NCBI RefSeq assembly: GCF_900111395.1
Contig: NZ_FOHV01000004.1
Location: forward strand, 159,040-223,039
Length of the DNA: 64,000 nt
Origin: Thorsellia anophelis DSM 18579
GTDB taxonomy: Bacteria > Pseudomonadota > Gammaproteobacteria > Enterobacterales > Thorselliaceae
Reading direction: 5' to 3'
The notes under the pieces are model-generated. The model did no database searches. It saw only the letters and a list, made by a program, of their open reading frames with translations, and was not told the DNA's origin. Below are positions 51,640 through 59,612 of the stretch, piece by piece. Positions within the stretch are counted from its first letter, which is position 1, and each line of letters opens with the position of its first letter. A program made the translations under genes and the position numbers.

Positions 51640-51930
51640 GTGCTTGGTTTTTTCTTCGAATTATTGGTAGAGAAAGATGATGATATACTTCAGCCAGGCA
51701 ATGTATCTGAGCATTTAAAAAATGACTCAGATGGAATATATGAAGATGGTCAGTGGTTAAATATTTCTATAGACAAGTCAATGTATGATGCTAAATTCGA
51801 AATAATTAATATTACTTTGCCTCATAGGTTAATTTATCAGATCTTAAATCAAAAGCTGAGTACAAGATTAGGGGGTACCTTCTTTCTAGTGCCGCTAGAA
51901 AAGAGTAACAAAAAGCTAACGCTTAATTGA
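51640..51930 (+). pseudogene. decayed HicB-like antitoxin fragment
   Basis: The frame is open for about 95 codons. 'LVEKDDDILQPGNVSEHLKND', 'WLNISIDKSMYDAKFEIINITLPHRLIYQI' follow the middle and the ribbon-helix-helix start of HicB antitoxins (linker P-x-x-S, then 'INVTLPRRLLHRID'). After that the expected 'SRSGFLAEAA' helix is replaced by unrelated residues, and the N-terminal HicB fold is missing. No HicA is present. It is therefore called a remnant. A small terminator hairpin follows at 51947-51969. Confidence 0.55.
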
Positions 51931-51946
51931 ACATGAAAATCATAAG

Positions 51947-51969
51947 AATCGCTATCAAAGCGGTTTTTT
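51947..51969 (+). terminator. terminator after the HicB-like remnant
   Basis: aatcgct / agcggtt 7-bp stem with a 5-nt loop and six T residues. Confidence 0.6.
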
Positions 51970-51975
51970 GTACTT

Positions 51976-52067
51976 GCCATTCAAGTAATCTCGATATCAT
52001 GCGTAAATCAATGCGAAATTAGTATTTAAATGTTATGAAATACATTGGAAGTTATTGAAAGTGGTGG
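51976..52067. repeat. direct repeat, left copy (island boundary)
   Basis: Begins gccattcaagtaatctcg and ends ttattgaaagtggtgg. It matches 59143-59247 at roughly 90% identity in the same orientation; the right copy carries about 12 extra bases (tgatttatgcgt). In the right copy this stretch is the start codon region and upstream leader of the integrase. Here only the first few integrase codons (ATG GCA AGT ACA AAA) remain. Probably the scar of an earlier integration or of recombination between two related elements. Confidence 0.8.
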
Positions 52068-52516
52068 CATAAATCGAGGTATAAATTAAATCTGTTGCTT
52101 ATATCTGACATGAGTATTTTTTATGTACTAAATAAATAAGTACGTATATTGGGATTTTGAGGATATATAGGTCGAGTATGGAAGGGTGATTTTATTCTGA
52201 TGCTTGAGGCTGATTTTAAATTACGTAAAACAGTATATTCAGCTATTTTAAGCTCAGACTCTGCCAGAGCTTCTAAATGTGCGATTTTTTCTTGTAGTGT
52301 GAATTTTATCTTAAAGCACAAACCTCGATTAATTGAACTTATACTCAGTCTAGTGTATCTGTTGGCTTATTCAAGATGGGTTCAGCGGATGCTTACTATT
52401 AAGACTCCATGTGGCAATTATTTGTTTAGTCGTTTAAGATAGCAATCAAATTAAAAGCTTATTAAATAAACAAAGTGATAATTATTTTTAATCTAAAAAT
52501 ACTCAAGGATAATTCA

Positions 52517-53797
52517 ATGAGTCAAATAACTTGGGGGCTTCTTGCACCAGAAAAAGTTTCTAGCATAAGACGCAATCGTTCACTTGAACTAAATGGTGTA
52601 ATCCGTTATTACAATGAGCGTGCCGTACCTGGTACAGCTTCTGTCTGGTACGGCAAGCAATTATTACTTGCCGTACTTGGAATTGCTGTGGCAGTCAAAG
52701 TACGCGAAGGACGTAAAAAAGTCCAAAACATTCCAGTTGCTAATGCAATTGAAGCATTAGCATTTAAAGTCACTATGCTGAAAAATAAAGGTGCGGTTGA
52801 CAAGCGGGTAAAAGGATTAACTAAATTATTGCTGAGACCTTTTACTGATTTTAGCTATAAGAATATTTCTAAAACTGGATTTTATCTAGTACAACCAATG
52901 AGAATGTCGACAGCACAAGCTCTTATTCCATTAGGCTTAGCCTCAAGTAGTAATTCAAGATTTAATAGTTTTACATTGACAGATTTGGGTAATGAACTGA
53001 TTAAAAAATCAGGTGCTAAAGACCTAATTGAGATATTGGCTAATTGGGTTTCAGGTGATCCAAAACTGAATTTCTCTGGCAGAGTTCCGTCAAATTTATC
53101 TTGTCTTAACGTGAACGAACCTCTGCCAAAGGATGCACTAAAGTTATTAAGAGAAGTTTTAGTGAAAAGCTCCTTAGAAGGTTACAAAGAGGATTCAATT
53201 CGCAGAAGAAATGCGCTGTGCTGGATGGAAACACTCCACCAAAATGAGGAGCCTATAGATTTTAACTCAACGCAACCTGAGAATTTATCAAGTGAACATT
53301 GGGCTGATATAAAGATAGGAGCACATTTTAATCATGTGAAATTTCTTGCGCTACAAGTCTTAAATCAAATCGAAGGAACTATTGCGGATAAAACCTCTAC
53401 TGGAATAACGGTTGAATCGCTAGCAAAAAATGACTCAATAATTGATGCAATAAAACTACTAAGTGATTTAGCTACAAATTTTTTAAATTATAATAATACT
53501 CATCCTGATGCGCTTAAATTTTGTCGTGAATGTTCTTTAAATAAAAATGTTGATGGTATTAAATCTGTGATCACCAACTTGGTTAGTCGGGATATGTCTA
53601 CACTGATAATTCAAGGTAATTCGATTAGACCCGGTGAAGCATTTGAGAACCGTTCTATTGATATATCTATCAAAGATGATAGTCCCTTAGGCCAATTTCC
53701 TCCTCACATATCTTACCGAATTTCAAATCTATACCTACTTAATATGGATCTTCAAAATCAACTCTCTAATCATCTCGCAGAGGAGCTGCTATCATGA
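52517..53797 (+). CDS. first protein of a PLD/SNF2 three-gene system, no recognised family
   Basis: 426 residues from the ATG at 52517, which has CAAGGAT 8 nt upstream; an upstream ATG at 52475 lacks a ribosome site. I do not recognise the family. The N-terminal 35 residues are basic ('SSIRRNRSLELNG'). A region around residues 110-150 ('FTDFSYKNISKTGFYLVQPMRMSTAQALIPLGLA...FTLTDLGNELI') looks like a winged-helix fold. The rest is mostly helical, with paired Cys in 'KFCRECSL'. No Walker, nuclease or membrane motif is visible. It ends in ATGA, overlapping the PLD gene by 4 nt. A specificity, sensing or DNA-binding role is inference from position only. Confidence 0.85.
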   Translation: MSQITWGLLAPEKVSSIRRNRSLELNGVIRYYNERAVPGTASVWYGKQLLLAVLGIAVAVKVREGRKKVQNIPVANAIEALAFKVTMLKNKGAVDKRVKGLTKLLLRPFTDFSYKNISKTGFYLVQPMRMSTAQALIPLGLASSSNSRFNSFTLTDLGNELIKKSGAKDLIEILANWVSGDPKLNFSGRVPSNLSCLNVNEPLPKDALKLLREVLVKSSLEGYKEDSIRRRNALCWMETLHQNEEPIDFNSTQPENLSSEHWADIKIGAHFNHVKFLALQVLNQIEGTIADKTSTGITVESLAKNDSIIDAIKLLSDLATNFLNYNNTHPDALKFCRECSLNKNVDGIKSVITNLVSRDMSTLIIQGNSIRPGEAFENRSIDISIKDDSPLGQFPPHISYRISNLYLLNMDLQNQLSNHLAEELLS

Positions 53798-55821
53798 AAA
53801 ACGAAAAATTCATTGAGCAAAAAAATAAATCTTTGACACAATTTTTCGAATCTCCGGATGATTATGAAGGTCATTTTGGTTGGGTGTGTGGTTATAGCGC
53901 AGATGATTCTTTTATGGATTTGGCAGTTGAACGCTTCACCGGTGCTAATAGAGGGCAACGGGCATTAGCAGGTCAAATAAAGTTGGGATTATTACTGGAT
54001 CAAACTAATCAACCCTTGAAGATATCAAATATGCCGGGAGTGATGCATTTTTTAGTCAAGAACTCTTTACCAAAGTACAAACTGATGCACGCAAAAGTAG
54101 CAATACTTGGTTTTCGCTCTCTTGTAGCAAAAAATGATTGGAAGATACGTCTACTGGTATCCACAGGGAATTGGACAAAGCAAACTCTTGAACAAAGTCT
54201 TGATTTGATTTGGCAAATAGAAATAAACCAAAACGATCTAGTGTCTAAAGATAAGGATAAAATTCAGGGGGCTGCTGATATCAAAGCAGCTTGGGATTTT
54301 ATGAGTGACTTGCTGGAAAATTATAACCTTGAAGCGCTAAGCCCTTTAATTAGCAGTAACTTAAGTATTGATTTAATGAAATGGCTTGAGCTGACATCTA
54401 AAGCTGCAAAGGGTAAACCGAGGTTTATTGATAATAGAAAAAAATCATTTTTCAATCAGCTTGGTAATCACATCTCTTCGTTTGATTGTGCCGTATCCAG
54501 AAATTTTTTAGCAATAGGGTCTGGTTTTTTTGAAGAGACTATAAAAAAATATTTTACTGAAACGGTTGTAAGTCAAATTGAATACTCACTTAAAGAAAAT
54601 GGATTACTGACTAAAACACCTTATAAAGTAATTTATGTTAATCCTCTTGCGTGCCAGTCTATTGCTCAGTTAAGAAAAGAAATAGAAGAAAATAATTACA
54701 AAATTCACCCAGCATATATTAATCCCAACATATATGGCGAAAATACGCAAAGAACACTTCATGCAAAATTTATATTCAGTGCAAAATATAGTACAAAAAC
54801 AGATAAATATTCACATGGCTGGTTGTACCTTGGTTCTGGAAATATCACAAATCCAGGTTTTATGAATACAGCGGCGTCTAAAAAAGGGAATTTAGAAGCT
54901 GGCGTAATTTTTGAAACAGGGGATATTTGGGGGAATCATGATGATAAAAGTCCTAAGTATGAGTCAATAAACTATGTTCTTCCTATTCATCGTACAGGAA
55001 AAGAACCTAATCACGAAAATATTGATTTAATCGAAGGAAAAGGGTTTGAAGATTCTGATAAATGTTATGCTGCATCTGAAATAAGCTATGTAATTTGGAA
55101 TGATGAATCTGAACCGGTAGAACTTTACGTGTCAGATAGTGAAAAAAAATTTTTAACAAATTATTGCCTTTTTAATGGAGATAAAGAATGCAAACGATCC
55201 AGAAATGGATTCATTTGGGAATCTGAAAAGCCAAGAGAAGTCTTAATTAAATGGAAGATTGATACGCGAAACTATGAAGTATTCATTCCAGTTATTGGTG
55301 AAGATGGTCGTATCGCTGGTGCTAAATTACCTCAACTAACACCAGAAGAGGCTGAACTTCAATTATTATCGTTTCCTAACTTTTTGGATGATGAAGCATT
55401 ACCTGTACATCAGGATGGCGAAGAAGATGAACAAGATACTTTAAGTGAAATCATTGCCAATAATGATTTAAGTAGAACGTCACAAAAAAAAAGCATTTCC
55501 AGTTACCAAGTACGTCAAATGATGAGCTTAATTGAAAAGATAGCAGTTCAGCAAACACAAATGGCTGAGCAAAATTGGACACTTTGGTGTAATCGCCTTG
55601 CTCAAACATTAATTCAAATGAAATCGACATGCTGCGTTTTATATTTTAAAGAATCTTTGAAAATAAATCCTTTAAGTGCGCTTTATCGAGAAGAATTTAA
55701 GCCTGATTTTGCTAATAATGGTAATGAGTATGCTGATAAATATATTGCTGCTATTAAAAAAATAGAAAGTGAATGGGGTGTTGGTAAGCTGACTAATTTA
55801 GATATAGGAGAAGTGTTATGA
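53794..55821 (+). CDS. phospholipase-D-fold protein with two Tdp1-like HKN half-sites
   Basis: 675 residues. Two half-sites are visible: 'MHAKVAILGF' (His99, Lys101) with Asn126 in 'STGNWTKQ', and 'LHAKFIF' (His323, Lys325) with Asn350 in 'GSGNITNPG'. The usual HKD aspartate after H-x-K-x4 is absent in both, and a downstream Asn is present, the pattern of tyrosyl-DNA phosphodiesterase 1. Such enzymes form a covalent phospho-histidine and release adducts from DNA ends; nucleases of this fold also exist. An acidic linker (about 530-555, 'DGEEDEQDTL') and a helical C-terminus follow. It overlaps its neighbours by 4 nt (ATGA) on both sides. Role in the system is inference. Confidence 0.88.
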   Translation: MKNEKFIEQKNKSLTQFFESPDDYEGHFGWVCGYSADDSFMDLAVERFTGANRGQRALAGQIKLGLLLDQTNQPLKISNMPGVMHFLVKNSLPKYKLMHAKVAILGFRSLVAKNDWKIRLLVSTGNWTKQTLEQSLDLIWQIEINQNDLVSKDKDKIQGAADIKAAWDFMSDLLENYNLEALSPLISSNLSIDLMKWLELTSKAAKGKPRFIDNRKKSFFNQLGNHISSFDCAVSRNFLAIGSGFFEETIKKYFTETVVSQIEYSLKENGLLTKTPYKVIYVNPLACQSIAQLRKEIEENNYKIHPAYINPNIYGENTQRTLHAKFIFSAKYSTKTDKYSHGWLYLGSGNITNPGFMNTAASKKGNLEAGVIFETGDIWGNHDDKSPKYESINYVLPIHRTGKEPNHENIDLIEGKGFEDSDKCYAASEISYVIWNDESEPVELYVSDSEKKFLTNYCLFNGDKECKRSRNGFIWESEKPREVLIKWKIDTRNYEVFIPVIGEDGRIAGAKLPQLTPEEAELQLLSFPNFLDDEALPVHQDGEEDEQDTLSEIIANNDLSRTSQKKSISSYQVRQMMSLIEKIAVQQTQMAEQNWTLWCNRLAQTLIQMKSTCCVLYFKESLKINPLSALYREEFKPDFANNGNEYADKYIAAIKKIESEWGVGKLTNLDIGEVL

Positions 55822-58607
55822 GTCATAATTTCAAAGGTTGGGATGCTGTTGCTGCTAGGCTCATTATGGTTGCTAACGATCTTTCTATCAAAAAATTAAA
55901 TGCGGGTCAGCGGGCATCCCTAGTCGCAATTGCAAAACGTTTAGTCAACAATGGTGTGATAATTGCTGATGAAGTTGGTATGGGTAAAACGCGTATCGCA
56001 GCACTAGTATCCAAAGCTATTGTGGATTGTGGTGGCAGAGTTGCAATTATTGTTCCGCCTGGACTTGGATATCAATGGAATAGCGAGCTCGCTGATGCAA
56101 ATATTAATTCGCCTCCAAAATTAATCCGAAGTCTATACCAATACTTAGCGTCGTTCAGTTCTGACGAAAATGTGATACCGTATGAGCAATCTATCACGTT
56201 GATATCACAATTGTTTATGAATTGGCGATTAAGTGAAAAATCAGAAGTATGGCGTTGGAGTTTATTGCCTCAAGTTTATGGAAAATGGCGAAAATCACAA
56301 TCTGAACGATTTCCTAATAAATATCACAAAAATGATAAATGTGACTGGAACGCTGAGGTTGATGTTGCAAGTGACAAGATCGTTCAATTTTTGGAACGTA
56401 TTTCAAAATCCAACTATAAAAGCAAACTAATAAAAAGAATTGAATATATCTATGATAATACGCCTTGGCCTAATGCTTTGAATGCTAAAGAGTACAAAAA
56501 CGATGAATATCTTCGCCCTTTTTTGGAAAGTGCAGTTGGATTAGGCTTAGGTGAATTTGATCTAATTATTATAGATGAAGCCCATAAAAGTAGAAAAGCT
56601 GAAAGTGGTTTAAATAAAATGTTGACTAATTTATTAGTTGAATCTGCATCAGCTAGAAGAATTGCAATTACTGCTACTCCTGTTGAACTCTACCCACAAC
56701 AATGGCTAGAAATTTTTTCGCGTATAAATGTCGATGTAGAAGTTAATAACCAGATAAAAAGCATTATCAATGAATATATTCAGTCAGTAAAAGATATTCA
56801 AACATTCACTAATAACCCAATTGCAAAAAAAGTATTCATGGACTCTGCGAAAAAATTTGAGGTAGCGTTAAGTCCATTTTTGTTAAGACGTGATAAACGG
56901 CAAGATGAACATGTCCAAAAATTCAGGGATAAAATGAATGGATTAAATGATTATAGGCAAGAGAAGTCAATAGAAATAGAGCTCGAGACATTGACTGATG
57001 AATGGAAACGCTCTATTTGTGCTGCTGAAGCAATTTCGATTGTTTCCCGAGGCTCTGATGAAAATATGCTTAAAAGATTAAGACTTACCTTAGCGAATGG
57101 GCATGGGTTGTCATCTTGTATAGACGAAATGACTAAAGCAGAGTTAGAAGAAAAAACTCTTGAAGAAGAACTCGTAAACGAAGGGGAAGGACTTAAACAA
57201 AGTACTAATATCGATTATATTGAAATCAATAGTTTGGAAGTAGTAGAACAAAAACGTATTAAACGGTTAAATTATTGGAAAAGTATTATGGCTAAGCCTT
57301 TTTCGTCTGAAAATCAAGGCACATCTATTGATCTGGATGTTTTATATGATCATCCAGCTATTTTAGCCACTGTGAATAAAATTGAAGAGCTTGTCGAAAA
57401 TACCAATGAAAAAGTATTAGTTTTCGGTCGCTTTAACAAACCGCTGAGTGCGTTAACTCATTTGCTTAATACGCGACAAATGTTAAAAGCTTTAGTCCAA
57501 AACTGCTATTGGCCTCAACAGCAACTAAATGATCAGCAGGAAAAAATACTGCCTATCGCGATTAGACAATTAGTCGCAAATGCCAATTTGACTTGTGAGC
57601 AAAAAATATTATTAAGTAGCCTTCGCGATATTAAAATCTGTAGTGATAAACTCAAAACACAATATCATCAGTCGAATAATATTCGTGCACAAAATCGCAA
57701 GAAATTAATTCAATCACTTATCACAGGATTTGATGATCTGGGCGAAAAAATTTCTTCTATAAGTGCAAAACTGAGTGATGAATTTAATCAAAATCAGAAT
57801 CTAAAGGCTTTATTTGATGCATTTCATTCACAGGTTAATAAAGAGAATACGATTCACGCAAATGATAGTGAGATTACTAACAATAATTCTGCACTTAATA
57901 TAGTCAGTCGAGCCCTTTTTGAACTCGTCGATGCAAATGATAATAAATCAAATGAAACCAGATTGGTTGATGCATTCATTAGCCTCGTTTCTGTTTTGCG
58001 AGAACATAACGAAGGTGATAAAAATGATGATGGAGAATTGGATAAATACGAAGCCGAGGAGTTATGGTCTATTTTGTACGAACGGATCAAAGAAGAATAT
58101 AATTCTCATGATGGGAAATTTGCTCGTTTGCTCAATGGTTCAACAAAGCCAGAAACCCGTAGATTGCTTCAATTAGCATTTAATCGTGAGCAAAGTTTTC
58201 CTAAAGTGTTAATAGCTCAATCAGTTGTTGGGCGTGAAGGCCTCAATCTTCATCAAGCATGCCGCTATGTGATTTTATTTCATCCAGAATGGAATCCAGG
58301 TGTTGTTGAACAACAAATTGGCCGAGTGGATAGATTAGGTAGTTTATGGCACAAAAAATTAGATCAATTTTTAGAAGAGAACAGTGAAATTTCTTCGCTG
58401 AATGAAATACCAAAAATCGAAATATTTACAGTTATTTTTAAGGGAACTTATGATGAAATAAATTGGAATGTGCTCAAATCTCGTTGGTCTGATTTGAAAG
58501 CACAACTTCACGGTATAATCATTCCTACACGTGATAATTGTTCGGACGAAGAAGCCAAATTAATTTTAGAAATAAATAAAAATGCGCCTTATTTTTCACC
58601 GGAATAA
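55818..58607 (+). CDS. SNF2-type helicase/translocase with large insertions
   Basis: 929 residues, SF2 SNF2/RapA-like. Motif I 'DEVGMGKTR' at 51-59, Ia 'AIIVPPGLGYQWNSEL', II 'LIIIDEAHKSRKAESG' (DEAH at 253-256), III 'TATP' at 285-288, IV-like 'KVLVFGRFNK' near 532, V 'SVVGREGLNLHQA', VI 'EQQIGRVDRLGS' (832-841). About 245 residues separate motif III from IV, and about 260 separate IV from V, far more than in ordinary SNF2 lobes. The second insertion is helical, Asn/Lys/Gln-rich and likely coiled. It presumably tracks along DNA by ATP hydrolysis. It overlaps the PLD gene by 4 nt and is the last gene of the operon. Confidence 0.92.
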   Translation: MSHNFKGWDAVAARLIMVANDLSIKKLNAGQRASLVAIAKRLVNNGVIIADEVGMGKTRIAALVSKAIVDCGGRVAIIVPPGLGYQWNSELADANINSPPKLIRSLYQYLASFSSDENVIPYEQSITLISQLFMNWRLSEKSEVWRWSLLPQVYGKWRKSQSERFPNKYHKNDKCDWNAEVDVASDKIVQFLERISKSNYKSKLIKRIEYIYDNTPWPNALNAKEYKNDEYLRPFLESAVGLGLGEFDLIIIDEAHKSRKAESGLNKMLTNLLVESASARRIAITATPVELYPQQWLEIFSRINVDVEVNNQIKSIINEYIQSVKDIQTFTNNPIAKKVFMDSAKKFEVALSPFLLRRDKRQDEHVQKFRDKMNGLNDYRQEKSIEIELETLTDEWKRSICAAEAISIVSRGSDENMLKRLRLTLANGHGLSSCIDEMTKAELEEKTLEEELVNEGEGLKQSTNIDYIEINSLEVVEQKRIKRLNYWKSIMAKPFSSENQGTSIDLDVLYDHPAILATVNKIEELVENTNEKVLVFGRFNKPLSALTHLLNTRQMLKALVQNCYWPQQQLNDQQEKILPIAIRQLVANANLTCEQKILLSSLRDIKICSDKLKTQYHQSNNIRAQNRKKLIQSLITGFDDLGEKISSISAKLSDEFNQNQNLKALFDAFHSQVNKENTIHANDSEITNNNSALNIVSRALFELVDANDNKSNETRLVDAFISLVSVLREHNEGDKNDDGELDKYEAEELWSILYERIKEEYNSHDGKFARLLNGSTKPETRRLLQLAFNREQSFPKVLIAQSVVGREGLNLHQACRYVILFHPEWNPGVVEQQIGRVDRLGSLWHKKLDQFLEENSEISSLNEIPKIEIFTVIFKGTYDEINWNVLKSRWSDLKAQLHGIIIPTRDNCSDEEAKLILEINKNAPYFSPE

Positions 58608-58680
58608 AAGGGTATGGAAACAATTTGTTGTAACTCGGCATATTTCATTAAGAGAAATGGAGTAGGTGGTTATATGAATT

Positions 58681-59151
58681 CTATGTCATTAGAGGCTTTC
58701 TAATACCTTTACAGGGATTATCATCTATCCACTGGCAGTCTATTCTTGCCTCCTCAAAAACAGCAGATAGTAGAGTCAACTCTCTCAAGACTGAGCTTGA
58801 TGAAACTGCTTTCAAGCGTTTGTCTCTAAATAATGAAATGAGAGTAGTCCTAACTTTTGAGATTGGTGTATCAAGAGGTAAGCGTCTTTCTTCAAAAGCG
58901 GCTAGTCTAATTTGTTCCCATCGACAACCACGGTTAATTGGGCTAATTTCATTAGCATACTTTCTTAGAGCATCTCTTAATGTAAATTGCACGCCAAGTG
59001 GTTTAGATTTTGATTCACGGATTTCAAGCTCTCGAGTTGTTGCCCACTTACTTGCTTCTCTTTTTGTTGTGAAAGTTTTAGATTCTCTAACACCCAAGAC
59101 AAAAACTTGAGCTCTAAAGCCAGAGTTGTATTTTTTATGCTCGCCATTCAA
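58681..59151 (-). pseudogene. tyrosine-recombinase (integrase) remnant next to tRNA-Leu
   Basis: Only the N-terminal ~155 residues of a P4/lambda-like integrase remain: arm-binding domain 'GFRAQVFVLGVRESKTFTTKREASKWA' and the start of the core-binding SAM-like domain up to 'WIDDNPCKGIRKP'. The catalytic R...H-x-x-R...Y domain is missing. The frame is readable from a TTG at 59151. Relatives begin 'MAS-x-K-K-Y', which here would start at the ATG at 59147 but is thrown out of frame by one missing A in the run at 59131-59136. It reads away from tRNA-Leu, the usual arrangement for a tRNA-integrated element. Confidence 0.85.
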
Positions 59152-59247
59152 GTAACCTCAATATCATGCGTAAATCAATGCGTGATTTATGCGTAATTAG
59201 TATTTAAATATTATTAAATATATTGAAAATTATTGAAAGGGGGTGGG
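59143..59247. repeat. direct repeat, right copy (integrase start and leader)
   Basis: Matches 51976-52067, 7167 bp to the left, in the same orientation (gccattcaagtaacctc ... ttattgaaagggggtggg). It covers the integrase start region and its leader, between the integrase and tRNA-Leu. It carries a short internal repeat (atgcgt twice) absent from the left copy. Confidence 0.8.
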
Positions 59248-59305
59248 TATAAGTCTCTGTTTTGATAATAAAACTTTAATTTTTGGAAACTGATTAAAAC
59301 TAAAG

Positions 59306-59390
59306 TGGTGCCTGTGGCCAGACTCGAACTGGCACACCCGAAGGCGGTTGATTTTGAATCAACTGCGTCTACCGATTTCGCCACACAGGC
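59306..59390 (-). tRNA. tRNA-Leu (anticodon CAA)
   Basis: 85 nt. Acceptor gcctgtg pairs with cacaggc, followed by A and an encoded CCA. The D-arm tggcgaaatcggtagacgc is typical of class-II Leu tRNAs. Anticodon stem gttga/tcaac encloses ttCAAaa, and a variable arm (cgccttcgggtg) follows. The T-arm is ccagttcgagtctgg. The 3' end faces the island and integrase remnant, making it the probable integration site. Confidence 0.96.
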
Positions 59391-59403
59391 ACTTTGGAGC
59401 GCT

Positions 59404-59431
59404 ATTATAGTGAACTTAGCGAATCAAGCAA
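59404..59431 (-). promoter_or_regulatory. promoter of tRNA-Leu
   Basis: On the minus strand ttgctt (59426-59431), a 16-bp spacer and tataat (59404-59409) lie 13 bp before the tRNA 5' end. Confidence 0.6.
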
Positions 59432-59612
59432 CTAAAAATTGCAAGTAAATTACGATTATGGCTTAATTGGTTATTTTTTCAGCCTTTATGGATTTTAAGT
59501 TTAAAGTAAATTACTAAATGGAATGAGTAATAACAATTTGATATTAGATTATACTTAAACTCACCGCTAGGATAACTGTTTACTCTATTTTTAATGCAAA
59601 AGGAAATATAAT

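Larger units (their letters stand above)
51931..52516. other. island leader between HicB remnant and three-gene operon
   Basis: Contains the terminator at 51947-51969, the left direct repeat and about 450 further bases that should hold the operon's promoter. A 66-codon minus-strand ORF (52121-52321, TTG start) is present but has no ribosome site I can defend. No upstream regulator gene is visible. Confidence 0.45.

Noticed and set aside
52030..52120. Duplicate of the tRNA-Leu 3' end as a left attachment site
   Set aside because: The left repeat stops before the tRNA; gtggtggcat there does not continue into the T-arm or acceptor sequence.
52121..52321. 66-codon minus-strand ORF in the island leader
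   Set aside because: TTG start without a ribosome site, no recognisable family, and a C-terminal half of random appearance. It overlaps the expected promoter region of the operon.
52517..58607. Assignment of the operon to DISARM or Dpd
   Set aside because: PLD and SNF2-like subunits are shared, but DrmA, DrmB (DUF1998), methylases or Dpd-specific genes are absent, and the PLD protein has HKN rather than HKD sites.
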